In this document: piece by piece, positions 10,898 through 22,751 of the stretch
How the letters are laid out: each line of letters begins with the position of its first letter
Position numbering within the stretch: the first letter of the stretch is position 1
Assembly (NCBI GenBank): GCA_003049465.1
Contig: PYSS01000080.1
Coordinates: forward strand, 62,001-126,000
DNA length: 64,000 nucleotides
Source: Magnaporthiopsis rhizophila
Taxonomy: Eukaryota > Ascomycota > Sordariomycetes > Magnaporthales > Magnaporthaceae
Direction of reading: 5' to 3'
Notes under the pieces: generated by a model
What the model saw: the letters and a program-made list of their open reading frames with translations, nothing else
The model's database searches: none
Told to the model about the DNA's origin: nothing
Program-made: the position numbers and the translations under genes

Positions 10898-13210
10898 ATG
10901 AAAGCCCCCGTCCGAGCAGTCGTCGGGCAAACGTGTCGATGTTTCCAGGCGCTTCCGCTGCTACCATGTCGGCCTTTCAGCGTCACGAGCGCAGCTGCTC
11001 GGAAACGGGTCAAAAGAGCTAAATACAAATTGGATGGCACGCCTAACACCGACCCCATCGTTCCAGCTCGATCCTTTCCTCACCCTGCAACCTTCCCTAA
11101 GCCTCCCCCGAGCCCGCCCGACACATACCACCACTTCCGCTTGCTTGTCCAACGCCACCTACAAGCGCTCATCCGCAGCCTGCGCGACGTGCTCGAAGAA
11201 AATCCCGATGCCCTCCGCCACTTCGCCCTCGACGGGCCCGTCCAGCTGCACACATGTGCTACCAACTTTGCCAAGACCGTCGACGCGAGCTTCGGGCTCG
11301 CCTCCAGCGGCACAACCTCTCGGTCTGAGAACCCGTTGTTCTGGGGGCTTCGTCATGGCTTCGTCCGCGGCAACACGAACGGCCTGGCCAGGGAGATCAC
11401 CTACGCCTTCCGGTGTTTCGCCGGCGAGTCCAAATATTACACCCCGCTTATCGGCTCGCGGTCGGGAAAAGAGTTAACCGACTTCCGCTTCCCTCACGAG
11501 TGGTTCCCAGCCACGCGCGCCATACACCGCACCGTCCATCTCCACGTCGGCCCCACCAACTCGGGCAAGACGTACAACGCTCTCAAGGCCCTGGAAACCG
11601 CCAGGACGGGTGTCTACGCCGGGCCGCTCCGCCTGCTCGCGCACGAGGTCTACACACGCCTCACGAACAAGGGCAAGCGGTGCGCCCTGCTTACGGGCGA
11701 GGAGCAGAGGATACCCGAAGACTTCCAGTTTATGTTTGCCGCCTGCACCGTCGAGATGACGCCACTGAACGACGAGCTGGACGTGGCTGTCATTGATGAG
11801 ATCCAGATGATCGGCGATGAGGACCGTGGGTTTGCCTGGGCCCAGGCCTTCCTGGGAGTGCAGGCTCGTGAGGTTCATCTCTGCGGCGAGGAGCGCACCG
11901 TGGACTTGATACAGAACCTCTGCCAAAGGATCGGCGACACCTGCGTCGTCCACAGATACCAGCGTCTGAGCCCGCTGCAGACCATGCGGCGGAGCCTCGG
12001 CGACCTCAAGAATCTGGAGCAGGGGGACGCAGTCGTCTCCTTCAGCAGGGTCAACCTGCACGCGCTCAAGGCAGGCATTGAAAAGACAACGGGCAAACGC
12101 TGCGCCATTGTCTACGGGTCACTGCCCCCCGAGACCAGGTCCGAGCAGGCAAACCTGTTTAACGACCCCAACAACGAATACGATTATCTCGTGGCTAGCG
12201 ACGCAATCGGCATGGGCCTTAACCTGGAGATTAAGCGCGTGATCTTTGAGGCCGTCACAAAATTCGACGGCACAATGCATCGGGACCTGGGGATCCCTGA
12301 TATCAAGCAGATAGGGGGCAGAGCAGGCCGCTTCCGCTCCGCCGCTCATGCGGCAAAGACCAGCTCGGCAGCAGCCCCGTCGGAACAAGCGGTCGAGCGC
12401 TCTGAGAAGCCGCCGGGGCTAGTGACGACACTGGACCCCAGGCATTTAGAACGTATCCAGGAAGCGTTCGAAAAGGAATCTCCCCAGATTAAAATGGCGG
12501 GGCTGCTTCCGCCCGCGTCGATGATCGAGGAGATATACGCCTTGTTTCCGCCAAAGACGCCGCTCAGCCACATTCTAGTCAAGATTCGACAGTTGGCCAA
12601 AGTCTCTGACGAGTTCTTCCTCTGCGACATCAAAGAATGGATCGAGGTTGCCGACGCCATCGAGGATCTCCCCATGCCCATCCACGACAAATGCACTCTC
12701 CTCAACGCTCCCGTGTCCCGCGATACCATGTCCATTCTCACCGAGTTCGCCAAGTGTATATCCCTCAAAAAGGGCGGACACCTGCTTGAGATCGAGAAGC
12801 TTGACCTGGAAGTGCTGGATGTAGACCCGAAGGAGGTGGACCAGCCCCGGCGCTACCTAGAGCGGCTGGAGTTGGTGCACAAGGCCGTCACGCTGTATCT
12901 CTGGCTGACGTACCGGTACCAGGGCATATTCACGAGCCAGGCACTGGCGTTCCACGTCAAGAAGCAGCTGGAGGACGGCATCAACCAGCAGCTCGAGAGG
13001 GTCGACTACAGACCTGAGAGGCGGGCGGCTGTTGCCAGACGCATCGACGAGGCCGCGGCGAAGCGCAGGCAGGAGCAGGGCGAGGTGCTACCCGACCTCG
13101 CCGTAGGAGGCAGTGATGGTCCCGATGTTGAGGCCATTAGCGCGCACATTCTCGAAGGGATTCCCGAGGGCGGCGAGGAACCGATGACGCAGCAGGTAGC
13201 GAAGGCCTAG
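10898..13210 (+). CDS. SUV3: Mitochondrial ATP-dependent RNA helicase SUV3
   Basis: 770 residues from the first ATG (MKAPVRAVV). The frame runs a little further upstream only through a non-ATG codon. The N terminus is basic, Ser/Ala-rich and lacks acids, as expected of a mitochondrial targeting peptide. Walker A GPTNSGKT lies near residue 218, the SUV3-type DEIQ box near 300, and motif VI GGRAGRF near 473. Then come a short Ala/Ser/Glu insertion and the conserved C-terminal region (LYLWLTYRY). SUV3 unwinds RNA for the mitochondrial degradosome with the exonuclease DSS1. It has one exon with no frame problems. It is slightly longer than the yeast protein, mainly through the insertion and the tail. 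Confidence 0.95.
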   Translation: MKAPVRAVVGQTCRCFQALPLLPCRPFSVTSAAARKRVKRAKYKLDGTPNTDPIVPARSFPHPATFPKPPPSPPDTYHHFRLLVQRHLQALIRSLRDVLEENPDALRHFALDGPVQLHTCATNFAKTVDASFGLASSGTTSRSENPLFWGLRHGFVRGNTNGLAREITYAFRCFAGESKYYTPLIGSRSGKELTDFRFPHEWFPATRAIHRTVHLHVGPTNSGKTYNALKALETARTGVYAGPLRLLAHEVYTRLTNKGKRCALLTGEEQRIPEDFQFMFAACTVEMTPLNDELDVAVIDEIQMIGDEDRGFAWAQAFLGVQAREVHLCGEERTVDLIQNLCQRIGDTCVVHRYQRLSPLQTMRRSLGDLKNLEQGDAVVSFSRVNLHALKAGIEKTTGKRCAIVYGSLPPETRSEQANLFNDPNNEYDYLVASDAIGMGLNLEIKRVIFEAVTKFDGTMHRDLGIPDIKQIGGRAGRFRSAAHAAKTSSAAAPSEQAVERSEKPPGLVTTLDPRHLERIQEAFEKESPQIKMAGLLPPASMIEEIYALFPPKTPLSHILVKIRQLAKVSDEFFLCDIKEWIEVADAIEDLPMPIHDKCTLLNAPVSRDTMSILTEFAKCISLKKGGHLLEIEKLDLEVLDVDPKEVDQPRRYLERLELVHKAVTLYLWLTYRYQGIFTSQALAFHVKKQLEDGINQQLERVDYRPERRAAVARRIDEAAAKRRQEQGEVLPDLAVGGSDGPDVEAISAHILEGIPEGGEEPMTQQVAKA

Positions 13211-13799
13211 GAAAGCTAAGGGCTGGTTCTGTCGCGGGTCTGTGTTTGCTCATCCACGACTGCCCCGCGTTCTCTCGGGTGCATATGCGTTTAAGTTTCA
13301 ATGGAAAGAGGCGAAGCCATATGTTGAAAATTACTGTACAAAAATATCCACCTAGGTATATATGTAGATATGTAGAATCCTCCCCTGGTCCTGGTTTTGG
13401 GTAGAAATCAAAATGCAGCCGAGCCGCTGTCTGTGTTTCTGATTTACTGAACTGGCTGTCCCATAAATTGTTTTTCACGTTTGGCCGTAGATAACCGGGC
13501 CGGCTAGACCCAGACTCCAGTGGAGCAGAATATGAGATCATTGCTGTGGGTTAGGCAACCCCGCCAAACCGCGTCGCGATTCCACTTCATCAACGGTTGC
13601 CTGCCTAAACCAGCCGAGGCATTCAAGTTGAGGTAACACGATAGCCACGACAGCTATCTACCACCTAGGTGACTGGTAATTCCATGGTTTAAGCCAGGTA
13701 GCCAGCGCTTCGGCTCGATACCTCTTATTTGTCGCCGCTCATCTTCTGTTTAAGCACAGGGCAGAAGAAAAGGCAGCAAATCCACAGCCACCACCAGCC
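13211..13799. other. Intergenic region, SUV3 to UCH gene
   Basis: This stretch of 589 bp is the SUV3 3' region and the UCH promoter. I see nothing recognisable beyond AT-rich sequence near 13310-13380. Confidence 0.4.
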
Positions 13800-14627
13800 A
13801 TGACAAACCCACCCTCCTCCGAGCCCGCCGCCGCCGCCCGGGCCGCCGATCGGCCGGCCTTCATCCCGCTCGAGGCGAACCCGGAGCTGATGACAGACCT
13901 GGTGCGCAAGCTGGGGCTGAGTCCGGCGCTGCAGTGCCACGACGTCTTCTCCATCGACGACCCGGAGATGCTGGCCTTCATCCCGCGGCCGGCGCTGGCG
14001 CTGCTGCTCGTGTTCCCCGTCGCGGCCGCGTACGAGTCGCACCGGCTGGCCGAGGACTCGGTGTTGCCCGAGTACGGCGGCAAGGGTCCCGACGAGCCCG
14101 TCATGTGGTTCCGGCAGACCATCCGGAACGCGTGCGGCATGATGGCCATTGTGCATGCCGTTAGCAACGGGCCGGCGAGGAGCTTTATCGGTGGGCCAGG
14201 TCCTCTTGTTCTACCTATCTACCCAACCCAGCTAACGTAAGGGGAAAAAAAAACAGCCCCCGACTCGACGTTCGACAAGCTCATCAAAGACGCCACCCCG
14301 CTGGCCCCTGCCGACCGCGCCCGGCTGCTCGAGACGAACAAGGACCTGGCGGCGCAGCACAAGGCGGCCGCGTCGCGCGGCGACACCGAGGCGCCCGCGG
14401 CCTCGGACGACGTCGACCTGCACTATGTCTGCTTCGTCAAGGCCGACGACGGCACGCTCTGGGAGCTCGACGGCCGGCGCAAGGGACCGCTGGCCAGGGG
14501 AAGACTCGCCGACTCCGAGGACGTGCTGTCCGACAAGGCCCTGCTTCTCGGCCCTCGCGCCTTTCTCGAGAGGTCCGGAGGGGACATGCGCTTCAGCATC
14601 GTCGCGCTGGCTCAGAGCCTTGATTAG
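13800..14627 (+). CDS. Ubiquitin C-terminal hydrolase, UCH-L3/YUH1 family (C12 peptidase)
   Basis: Two exons, 13800-14190 and 14257-14627, give 253 residues. The 66-nt intron starts GTGGGC, has GCTAAC as branch site and ends AACAG. A second donor 10 bp downstream is possible, but the chosen one fits the family better. All four catalytic positions are visible: oxyanion Gln106, nucleophile Cys112 (QTIRNACG), His186 (VDLHYV) and Asp202 (ELDGRRKG). UCH enzymes remove small adducts from ubiquitin or NEDD8 and process precursors. A slightly unusual feature is Arg in place of the common Gly/Ser before NACG. The 3' flank carries a degenerate tandem repeat starting 8 bp after the stop. Confidence 0.93.
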
Positions 14628-14634
14628 GATTTAG

Positions 14635-14997
14635 AGTTGGGTTGGGGATTGTGATGGACAGGGGAGGCGAGAGAGTCACACTTTTGGGGGAGTTTTTGCT
14701 GGCCATGATATCCCCATGGAATTTTCATGGTTGTGCTAGGATACCATCCAAAGCATTCTATACGCAGGGTTTGGTTGGACATTCTGTCATGGGCTTGACT
14801 TTGGAGGAGCCTAGGGATCACTTGCAGGGAGAGTTTCGGTGGCCATGATATCTATCTATGGAGTTGGGTTGCGGATCCTGTCATGTACTTGACCGGGAGG
14901 CTAGAAATCGCACTTCTGGGGACAGTTTTCCGACCATGATATCCGCATATTATTTCTCATGGTCGTGCTAGGATCTCATCCAAAGCATTCTGTCTAA
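14635..14997. repeat. Degenerate tandem repeat, three units of 93-136 bp
   Basis: Unit A 14635-14767, unit B 14768-14861 (lacks the second half) and unit C 14862-14997. Shared blocks include AGTTGGGTTG, GGCCATGATATC/GACCATGATATCC and CATCCAAAGCATTCT. The units diverge by many substitutions. No coding sense was seen. Confidence 0.8.
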
Positions 14998-15258
14998 AAT
15001 GTGTTGGTCGGAATTCATTCTAGGTTTCTCACACTGGCTCGCGCCACGTCCATCTCCGTGCAGGAAAAAAAAAAAAAAAACAATACGTACACAACAAAGG
15101 AAAAATCATAAAGGTTTAAAGATGCAGAACACCGATATCTTTGTCCACTGTTCAGTCCCGAGCATGAGGACGAACATCCGAGCACGATTCCACCGTGAGG
15201 CAACATGGATTAGGTTTCATACCTTCCCTTGCTCCGGCACCACCGACAGCTCCTCCAT

Positions 15259-16140
15259 CTACACGCCGCCGTCCGTGCTCGCGGAGGCCGCGCCGGGGTC
15301 GCTTGTCGCTCCAGTCACCTGGCCAGTCTCCGACTTGCGGCGTGTCTGAAGGTGGATATTGTCTGGCCGATACGAAACCCGAGAGTCAGAGAGGATTGTC
15401 AGTATACTCTCCCGTGTGTATCTCTCTTGGCTGCGCTAGATGAATCCGGCCGCTCTGGGACTGGGGAGTGAGGATGAAGAGCGAGTCACAAACTGACCGA
15501 TGCCGTGATCCTCACCCAGATCGGTGATCTCGTCCTCGCCGGCAGCCGAGGTGGGGGGCTGCTGGTACGGTATCTTGGCAAACATGCTCGTGCGCCGACG
15601 CCCCTGCTGAGGCTGGCCCTCAGCGGTGGTCATGCCCGGGCAGAAGAGGCTAGCTCCAGCGGCTGGCGCAGGCGCCGGCGGCGGGGTGGAGCTGGCAAAG
15701 CTGGTGTTGAAGGCTGCGTCGCCGTGTAGCGTGTTATCGTCGTAGGGCCCTTTTTGCGGTGCGATGGCGCGGTCCTACCTGGCGCGATCCGTGTGGGAGG
15801 TGCCCTTTAACGGGGAAAACGGCGCCGCCGCGTGGCCGTTGCTGTGGCCGTCGTCGCTGTCGTCATCATCACCAGTACCCCACTTGTGGTACTCCGTGGC
15901 GCCGCTGGCCGGCTTGCCGGAGCTGTCGTTATCCTCCTCGTCCCGGGCGGGCGAGGTGGGCTGGGCGACAGGGGTGACGGCGGGCGCCACCGTGCCCTGG
16001 GGCTGGCCCAGGCTGGTATCCTCCGAGGTGTAGTCGTCCTTGTTCTTGGGCGCCCGCTGGATACCCTCGGAGCTGCCTGTGTGGGCGACCTCCTTGATGA
16101 CGTCGAGGAGAGACTTGTCCTCGTTGGCCTGCGAATCCAT
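15259..16140 (-). CDS. Conserved-looking acidic protein of unknown function, three exons
   Basis: Exon 1 is 15779-16140, intron 15701-15778 (GTAGGA..ACCAG), exon 2 15700 down to 15516 or 15498, and exon 3 15259-15362. The intron before exon 3 has a TACTGAC branch site and ends GGCCAG. Two donors are possible at the end of exon 2, GTGAGG (15515) and GTCAGT (15497). Both keep frame, giving 216 or 222 residues. I do not recognise the family. The protein is hydrophilic and probably disordered. It has an N-terminal SLLDVIKEVAH helix, an Asp-rich stretch (GDDDDSDDGH) and a basic patch (GRRRTSMFAKIPYQ) with an Arg-Arg-x-Ser-like phosphosite. The end (TRRKSETGQVTG) is repeat-free. The first intron is 78 nt, a multiple of three, and begins with an in-frame TAG. 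Retaining it would truncate the protein. Confidence 0.6.
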
Positions 16141-17356
16141 TGTGAGAAATATCCGAGATCCTGGATTCGTTTGTGGGTGGACGGTCCACAGGCACTTGGA
16201 GGTGGTGGGACGGCGTCTCTACGAGCAACAAACAGGCGAGACAAGGCTAGAAGCTGGATGCTGATTTGGTTCTGCTGCTGCGTGCAGTCATACAATGATT
16301 AGGGGAATGATACTGATCGAGGGATAGATACTGTGTGTATGTACGAGAACGAACAGATGGGCCGAGTGGTGTGGTGTGCAATGTCGAGCTGGACGGATGT
16401 CAACAAATCCCTTTCTTTTCCCACATGGTTCGGTCCCGGCCTCTCCTTCCACCGGCGACAAAATGTGACGATGCATTGCTCCTGTGTCGTCTCTCAATAA
16501 CACGCCTTCCGTCTCTGTCAAAATTCGCGATGGACTCTCATTCAGCGTTGAGTCGAGATCGATGATGTGGGGCGCGCCTTCAGTTCTCTCCACCTAGCCT
16601 CAGTGCAAGCTCCCCCACGTACCATCTGGTAGATCGAAGGACCACCGTTCGTCTCAACATCAGATGGCAGGTCCGTAGTCCATCTACAAGGCGACCGGTT
16701 CTGAGCACGGGCACCCCGCTCGGTCAGCGTCTGAGCGCGACATGACACCTCTGGTTCGTCCTGAGACTTGATGCCCGCTCCTGCGTCTAAAGTGCAACCA
16801 TTCCAACGCCCGAGCCATTGCACGTGCGGGTGCACCCGGCGGATCGTTTTCCATCTGTGCAACTTGGTCTAGCCTTAAAGTCAGTCGAATGCAGGGCAAG
16901 CGCAAGCGCGGACAACGCACGCACGCACACACGCAGACACTGGCAAGTCGAGCAGGCGCACACACTAATCCGTGGCCGTAGAAGCCCGACGATTGGCAGT
17001 TGAAGCCGGCGCTGATGTCTGTTGGGCGGAAGGTGCGACAAACGGGATCGTTGAATGTCGCTGATCAAGGCTAAGAGGCGCTAGCTTTGTCAACCCTTTT
17101 CCCCATAGGCCCGAGTACTCGCTTCGTGGCTTCCTCCATGGGTCACAGCACGCGCCTCCTCCGTTTGTGATGCCAAGGCTGCTCCTCCCTTAACTGGTTT
17201 GTTGACCTTGGGCGGAGGAGGTGATGTGTCTCAGTTCAGGCCGCAGGCACTTTCCTCGAAAGGAATCGGTGCATTGGATATTGTCAGCCTTCCCGAAAAC
17301 AAAATGAGGACTCGGCCGTGGCGGTGAGGAAGGAGCTGTGCAAGGGAGCCAAAGGC

Positions 17357-17361
<5 letters not shown>

Positions 17362-17387
<26 letters not shown>
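17362..17387. repeat. poly(T) tract, 26 nt
   Basis: Uninterrupted T run in intergenic sequence. Confidence 0.95.
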
Positions 17388-17916
17388 CCTGAAAGGCGGG
17401 ACGGGACGGCGGTCCACGTAGTTAGCTGTCAAACTCGAGACTAGCAAACAGCAGCACCCGAGTTTGCCCAGCTGAGAGCCGACCTGAGCCTTCCGAGTCA
17501 CACCCGATAAATTGTTAGGCCGGCACTATTGGCAGATGTTTGATTTGGCCGATCCTACAAAGGGAGTCTTGTGTCTGTCTCCCTTTTCTTGACTTACCTG
17601 ATTACCTCGACATCTTTCTTTTCGGGTGCCCGGCGGCTTCTTCAAGGATAGAAAATAGCGGGCATAAAATTTTAATTTCTCTAGTCTGCCCGGGAATCTT
17701 TCACTACCATCGCAGGGGCGGGACAGGGGCGCCCCGGGATCGGTGCACTCCAAACAACTGGGGTCTGGAGCAGGCTGAGCGGCTGGGGTCCAGAGATCGA
17801 TCTGTTGACAGAGAAATAATATCGATGACTCCTTGATATAGAGCATGGTTTGGAGTACTTGATCCGGTGTGGAGAGTAATCACGAATTCACGTGTGCCCA
17901 TCTCAATCTGGGCTGG

Positions 17917-17944
17917 AAAAAAAAAAAAAAAAAAAAAAAAAAAA
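17917..17944. repeat. poly(A) tract, 28 nt
   Basis: Uninterrupted A run in intergenic sequence, 530 bp from a T run of similar length in inverted orientation. Confidence 0.95.
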
Positions 17945-19450
17945 GTGGTGAAGCGGACAGACATTAGACGTGCGTCATGGGCAGGAGCCACGAACGGTCC
18001 TGTGCTATTGATCCTCGGTCTGACGGACAGGGGTTTCGCCCAGGCTGGGATTGCCGCATGTGTGGTGGATCGTGGCTGGTCTCAGCGTCCAAGGTGCCTT
18101 GGCGGTAGCCCCTGGCAGGTCGAGATAGCGCCAAACTGCTTGGACTTGTGCTTGACTGGATTTTGCAAAATCCCCGACGGAACTGGGCGGAAAGGATTCT
18201 GTTTGCTTCTTGTCCGATTCCCGCTGACGAGGCGCCCATAGTACGGTTTGGTATTAGCTGATATGCGCCTGATGTGTACCAGCCATCTTGGGAGCACAAG
18301 CTGGGAATCAATGGGTTCACACCAAACAGCCCATTCATCCAGCCCTTGCCCAGGGTGGTGGCTTGTTGGCGCCGCCCGTGATTGGCCTCGGCTGATGCGG
18401 CACTCTGAAGTGGCAGTCGCCAGCTGGAAGCTGGGGCTCGAATCCAGCATAGCGTCGGTCCCCACCTCCCGTCGAGTTGCGTTTGCTCCGAGTCGCAGTC
18501 GAAGTGGAGGCTGGACGCTGGTGCCAATGGCTTGCATGCAGAAACAGTGAATGCCGTGTTGGCCCATTGGCTGTGTGCCATCCTAAGAAGGATGAGAAAA
18601 AAAAAAAAAAAGAAGCAAAAAACCCAGGGTCAGGCCCGCCTAACGCGGAACATGTTAACCTCATTACCCAAGCCTCTATGGGCTGATTTGGCTGCTTCTG
18701 GCTTTTGCTTTACTTTTGCTTTTTGCGTAGTCAACGTGGTACAAACCGCGCCTCTGATGCCTCTTTTGCTTCCTCCCAATCTCGGGAGCGGCCCAGCAAA
18801 GGCACCCGCCCAGCCAACAGCTTGGAAGCCCTCTCTCGTCCAACTTTTCCCCTCGATTTACCACGACGAACGCTAGGCGGATCGCGGTCATAAGATAGCT
18901 CAAAGCGCCTGGCGTTTGTATTGCGACTTCCCGCCACCTAACCGGACTCCGATGTCCACCGCCTCGCGGTGTGCACGAGCTTTCCCGTCCAGGTACTGCT
19001 GTGCCTGGCTAGCGTCGGAATACGCTGCTAAACTAACAAAACCGGCCGCCGCACGACCGCTATCAACGACCCCCGGCGCGCTAACGTTCCTTCTAATCGA
19101 CCACGCGCTTCTCCCCTCTCCTTGATCTAGGGTCGCCTCCCCCCCGCCTCCTCTCTTTAGTTCCTCTTCGTTCTCTTGCTCTTCGTTCCCATTTTTCTTG
19201 CATTTCATACAACCCCACATCCCCCCGCTCCAGCTCAGGCTCGACGCGGGAGTACTCTCCTTTGGGACGCTCGCCACACAGTCGCCGGCCATTGCCTTGA
19301 TGACAGCCTCTCTCTCGGATTTTGCACGCCCACTCACCATTTGTTTTGTCTGGACAGGGGCTTCTGGGACCGCCCAGTAAACCAGACTGGAATCCGCGGG
19401 CAACTTCAGACTGCGCGACCGGCCCAGCCCGGATACCCTCACACTCTGCC

Positions 19451-22310
19451 ATGGGTTTCCTCAGTATATTCTCCAGGAAGTCTTCTTCCGGACAAGCGAG
19501 CAGAGTATTCAGCCGTGGCGTAAAGGCACAGCCATATGAAAACACGAGGGCGTCTGACACGCCGTTCAAAGGTACGCCTCTGTAATGACTGCTCACTCTG
19601 GGCCGAGATTGAAACTGACCAGAGTAATAGGGACATATCCGGTCGCGGGAAATGGCCCCAATACTCTGGACACTTTGTCCAAGTCGGACAGGATCAAACA
19701 GACACAGGTCTCGCTGAGCGACAACAGCATCGACCCTGCTGCCCCAGCACCGACAATATCATACCACTGCGCGGCGGGCAGCAGCAGCAGCGGCAGGGCC
19801 GACGTGGCTCCCTCCGAGGGAAGACTGCCAGTGCCAGCCACGGCCTCCAAGCGACAGAACTCGTCCAGGGGACCGCCGCTGTCGTTTCGGAAGCTTCGTG
19901 ACCAGCCGTCTCTGTCGTCCTCTCGCAGCGAGACCCCCGAATTTGCTCAGTATGGTGCCGGATTCACACAGGTCTTCCCTCCCTCACATTACGCCGCCGC
20001 CTCCCACAGGCGGAACTCATCGCTGTTCACCGACGGCGGGAAGTCAGTGGATGTTCTCGATGCCCATTCCGAGATATCTCCCCTGGATTTCAGATCCAGG
20101 GTGAAAGCCGCGGGTGCCAAGGACTTTGGCGAAGACGTGGCGGACAGGAACATCTCGCAAAACACGTACAACCTGGACTCCTCCCAGGTCCAAGCCTTTT
20201 ATGGCACTCTCCCCAGGGGAGGAAAGGCCCCGTCCAATCGAGACCTTCCTCTGACTGCGGTGCGGCGGCCCAGGGCGAAGACGGATGCGAGCCCGCCCCG
20301 CCAGAAACAACACGTCAAGGCGCCCTCGTTCTCTCTCTTCCCCGACAAGGCGGCGTCAGAGATGGCGGCCGCTCGTGGAGCCGACCGGATGGCCGGCCTC
20401 AGGACCTACACTCCCACGGGATCCGGGTCGGTCTCATCGGGCAAGAGGCCGCACAGCATGCACAGAAGCGCCATGCCGTCGGAGCTCAGGAGGCCGGCGA
20501 CGGCTGGATCTGCGGTGCCATCACGGCCTGCAACCAGCTGGGGCAACTCGGGGAGGAGTCCTGAGGAGGATGTGCCACCGCTACCGCATTATGTACCGAA
20601 AAGGCTGGAGGATCTGTTGAGCAAGCCGTCGAGGCTGCCTGTGGCCGTGCCACATCCGGAGAAGCAGAGCCCCTTCCGGTTTCCGCCGGCGACGTACCGG
20701 CCATCGTCGTCAGGCAGACCAGGCACCTCCTCTAACCGTGGGTCAGTCCAGCCGTCCTCCTCGTGGGCCAAGTGCACGCGGCACGCCTTGCAGCCGTCCG
20801 TCTCGTCTTTGGCGAGCGGCGGCTCGGGCGAACTCGCTGGCGTGGACTCCGCGCCGGCGCCTTGTCAGTGCTGCCAACCTCCTTTTTCCGTGTCACGCCA
20901 CCTCACCTGCTGTTCAATGTCACCGAGATGAAATGTTGGAGACCGTCTAACCATGGAGATTTTTGTACAGACGTGGGCCCACCGCCTACGCACAGTGACA
21001 GCCGCGTATCGGCCGAGCCCGACCAGGGCCACGGCTACTCGCGGAGCCGCAGCATGATCCTGCCCAAGGCCGGGCAGCTCGAGGAGATTTACGAGCACGT
21101 TCCCGAGCGCGGCAGCAGCCTGCGCAACTGGTCCCTGACGTCCGACACCCAGAGCATCTCCTCCCTGAGCACCAATTTCTTTGGCAACCGCCCTCAGTCT
21201 CGCCACACGGCGAACACATCCATCGATGCCAGTTTCCACACTGCCCACGCCTTTTCTAGCGTCTCCTTGCCGCTGTCATCAGCCCGGGGTTCCATATACT
21301 CGACAGACCATCAAGGCAAGCTACAGCTGGTCACCGATGACGCCCCGCCGATCCCGGGCCGCCGAGTGACGGACGGCTTCGAAGTGGACGAGTACATCTC
21401 ATCCGACGACGATTCATTCATCGCCCCACGCCGCCACAGGCAGTCAGCGTCTGAGGAGGATCTTCTCTTCCGCGATACGGGATACGGATTCGCCGAGCTT
21501 CCGGGACTGCATGATGCGCTCTATGACGCCGCCTCGGGGCCGCCAGCTATATTACGTCCTCCGCCGCAGCCTCGCCAGCGCCCGGCCACCTCAGCCGGCA
21601 CGCTACAATGCCATCACAGCTTCCGAGAAAGCCGCCGAGTAAGCCCTCCGCGCGGCCATCGCCCCATCACCTCGGTCGCCAGCATCTTCACTGCTCCTTC
21701 ACGTGGCCGTAGCCGCCGCAGGAGGCAGTCGAGTGCTGCCGAAGCGGCGACGCTAGATGAACAAGAGTACCCACGGCCACAGTCGTCACAGCACACTCCC
21801 CATCGCAGTGATGCCGTAAGCATCCGTCCATCCCATCGCGGCCGTAAGGGGTCGAAACGGCTGTCTGCTTTCGGTTCCCCCTTCTCCCACAGTGGCGAGC
21901 ATGACGAAGATAACCATACCGCCCCGGCGCCAGAGGTGCCCATCTCCCTCAAATCGGCCAAGTCGATCAGGTCCGTCAAAACCACGACGACTACAGACAC
22001 GGCTCGGACGATCGTGATTGGGGCCGTTCCACCCATACCCAACTCAAATGACACCAGCAGCAACACTGCTAGCAATAGCACCAACAACAACAACACCACC
22101 ACCATCACTGGCGATAACGACCAGACGACTAGTGACAACCTCCCAACCACCAAAGCCGACATTGCAGCCGTCGTCCGTTTCCGCAAACTCGACAAAGCGA
22201 GGAGGAGGACCATGGAGATGGCCATGCACAGAGGCGACAAGGCCGCCGCCGCCGTCGTCGCCTCCTCCTCTGGCCCACCACCACAGAAGGACGCCGCGCG
22301 AAATGCGTAA
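19451..22310 (+). CDS. Large disordered Ser/Pro/Arg-rich protein of unknown function
   Basis: Three exons, 19451-19571, 19631-20863 and 20971-22310, give 897 residues. Intron 1 (59 nt) starts GTACGC, has an ACTGAC branch site and ends ATAG. Intron 2 (107 nt) starts GTCAGT, has TCTAAC and ends TACAG. All phases agree. The start MGFLSIFSRKSSS carries Gly2, but position 6 is Ile, so N-myristoylation is doubtful. The rest is low-complexity and Ser/Arg/Pro-rich. It has SPPR/RPATSWG-type segments, a conserved-looking block around QLEEIYEHVPERGSSLRNWS, an acidic YISSDDDSF, an Asn/Thr tract and a final short helix (AVVRFRKLDKARRRTMEMA). I recognise no domain. Many Ser/Thr-Pro sites suggest a phosphorylated scaffold, perhaps of the cortex or polarity machinery; that is a guess. 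Confidence 0.7.
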
Positions 22311-22751
22311 ATTATCATGAATCGCCGGATTAGGTTTCCTGAATAGTGTTTTTTTACCCCTCAAGGGTCCGAACATGATCTTGTGCTCTCTTTTTTTTAT
22401 TCCTTGTACCTACGGAAATTTTCTGTTTTTCTTCCGTATACGAAGATATGAGCGGTATTTGGGGGCCACTGGATTTGAAATTATTTCCTTTTTGTCCTTT
22501 CCTTGACCTTCCCTTTGTTTTCCCGGGTTTATTTTTCTTTTCTCTCTCTTTCTTGACACACTGACGCGACGCGACGGCTCTCAGTGCCCTTTCATGAAAA
22601 ACGTTTCGCTCTGATCATGATGAGCCATTGATTTCTTTTACATCTGTTTCATACATTTCGTAATGTACGGACGGACGCGTGAAATAACTGGCTTCTGGGA
22701 AAGGGAATGGCAGTAAAGGGGCGGGCACGCAGACCAGAAAAAAAAGCGATA

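Larger units (their letters stand above)
16141..19450. other. Long intergenic region with homopolymer tracts, no gene found
   Basis: This stretch of 3.3 kb holds a 26-nt T tract (17362-17387), a 28-nt A tract (17917-17944) and a 15-nt A tract (about 18597-18611). Open frames are short and overlap on both strands, with no family resemblance. It is large enough for a noncoding RNA or long 5' leaders, but I see no direct sign of either. Confidence 0.45.

Noticed and set aside
18425..18460. GGCTCGAATCC reminiscent of a tRNA T-arm
   Set aside because: No matching acceptor, D or anticodon stems around it.
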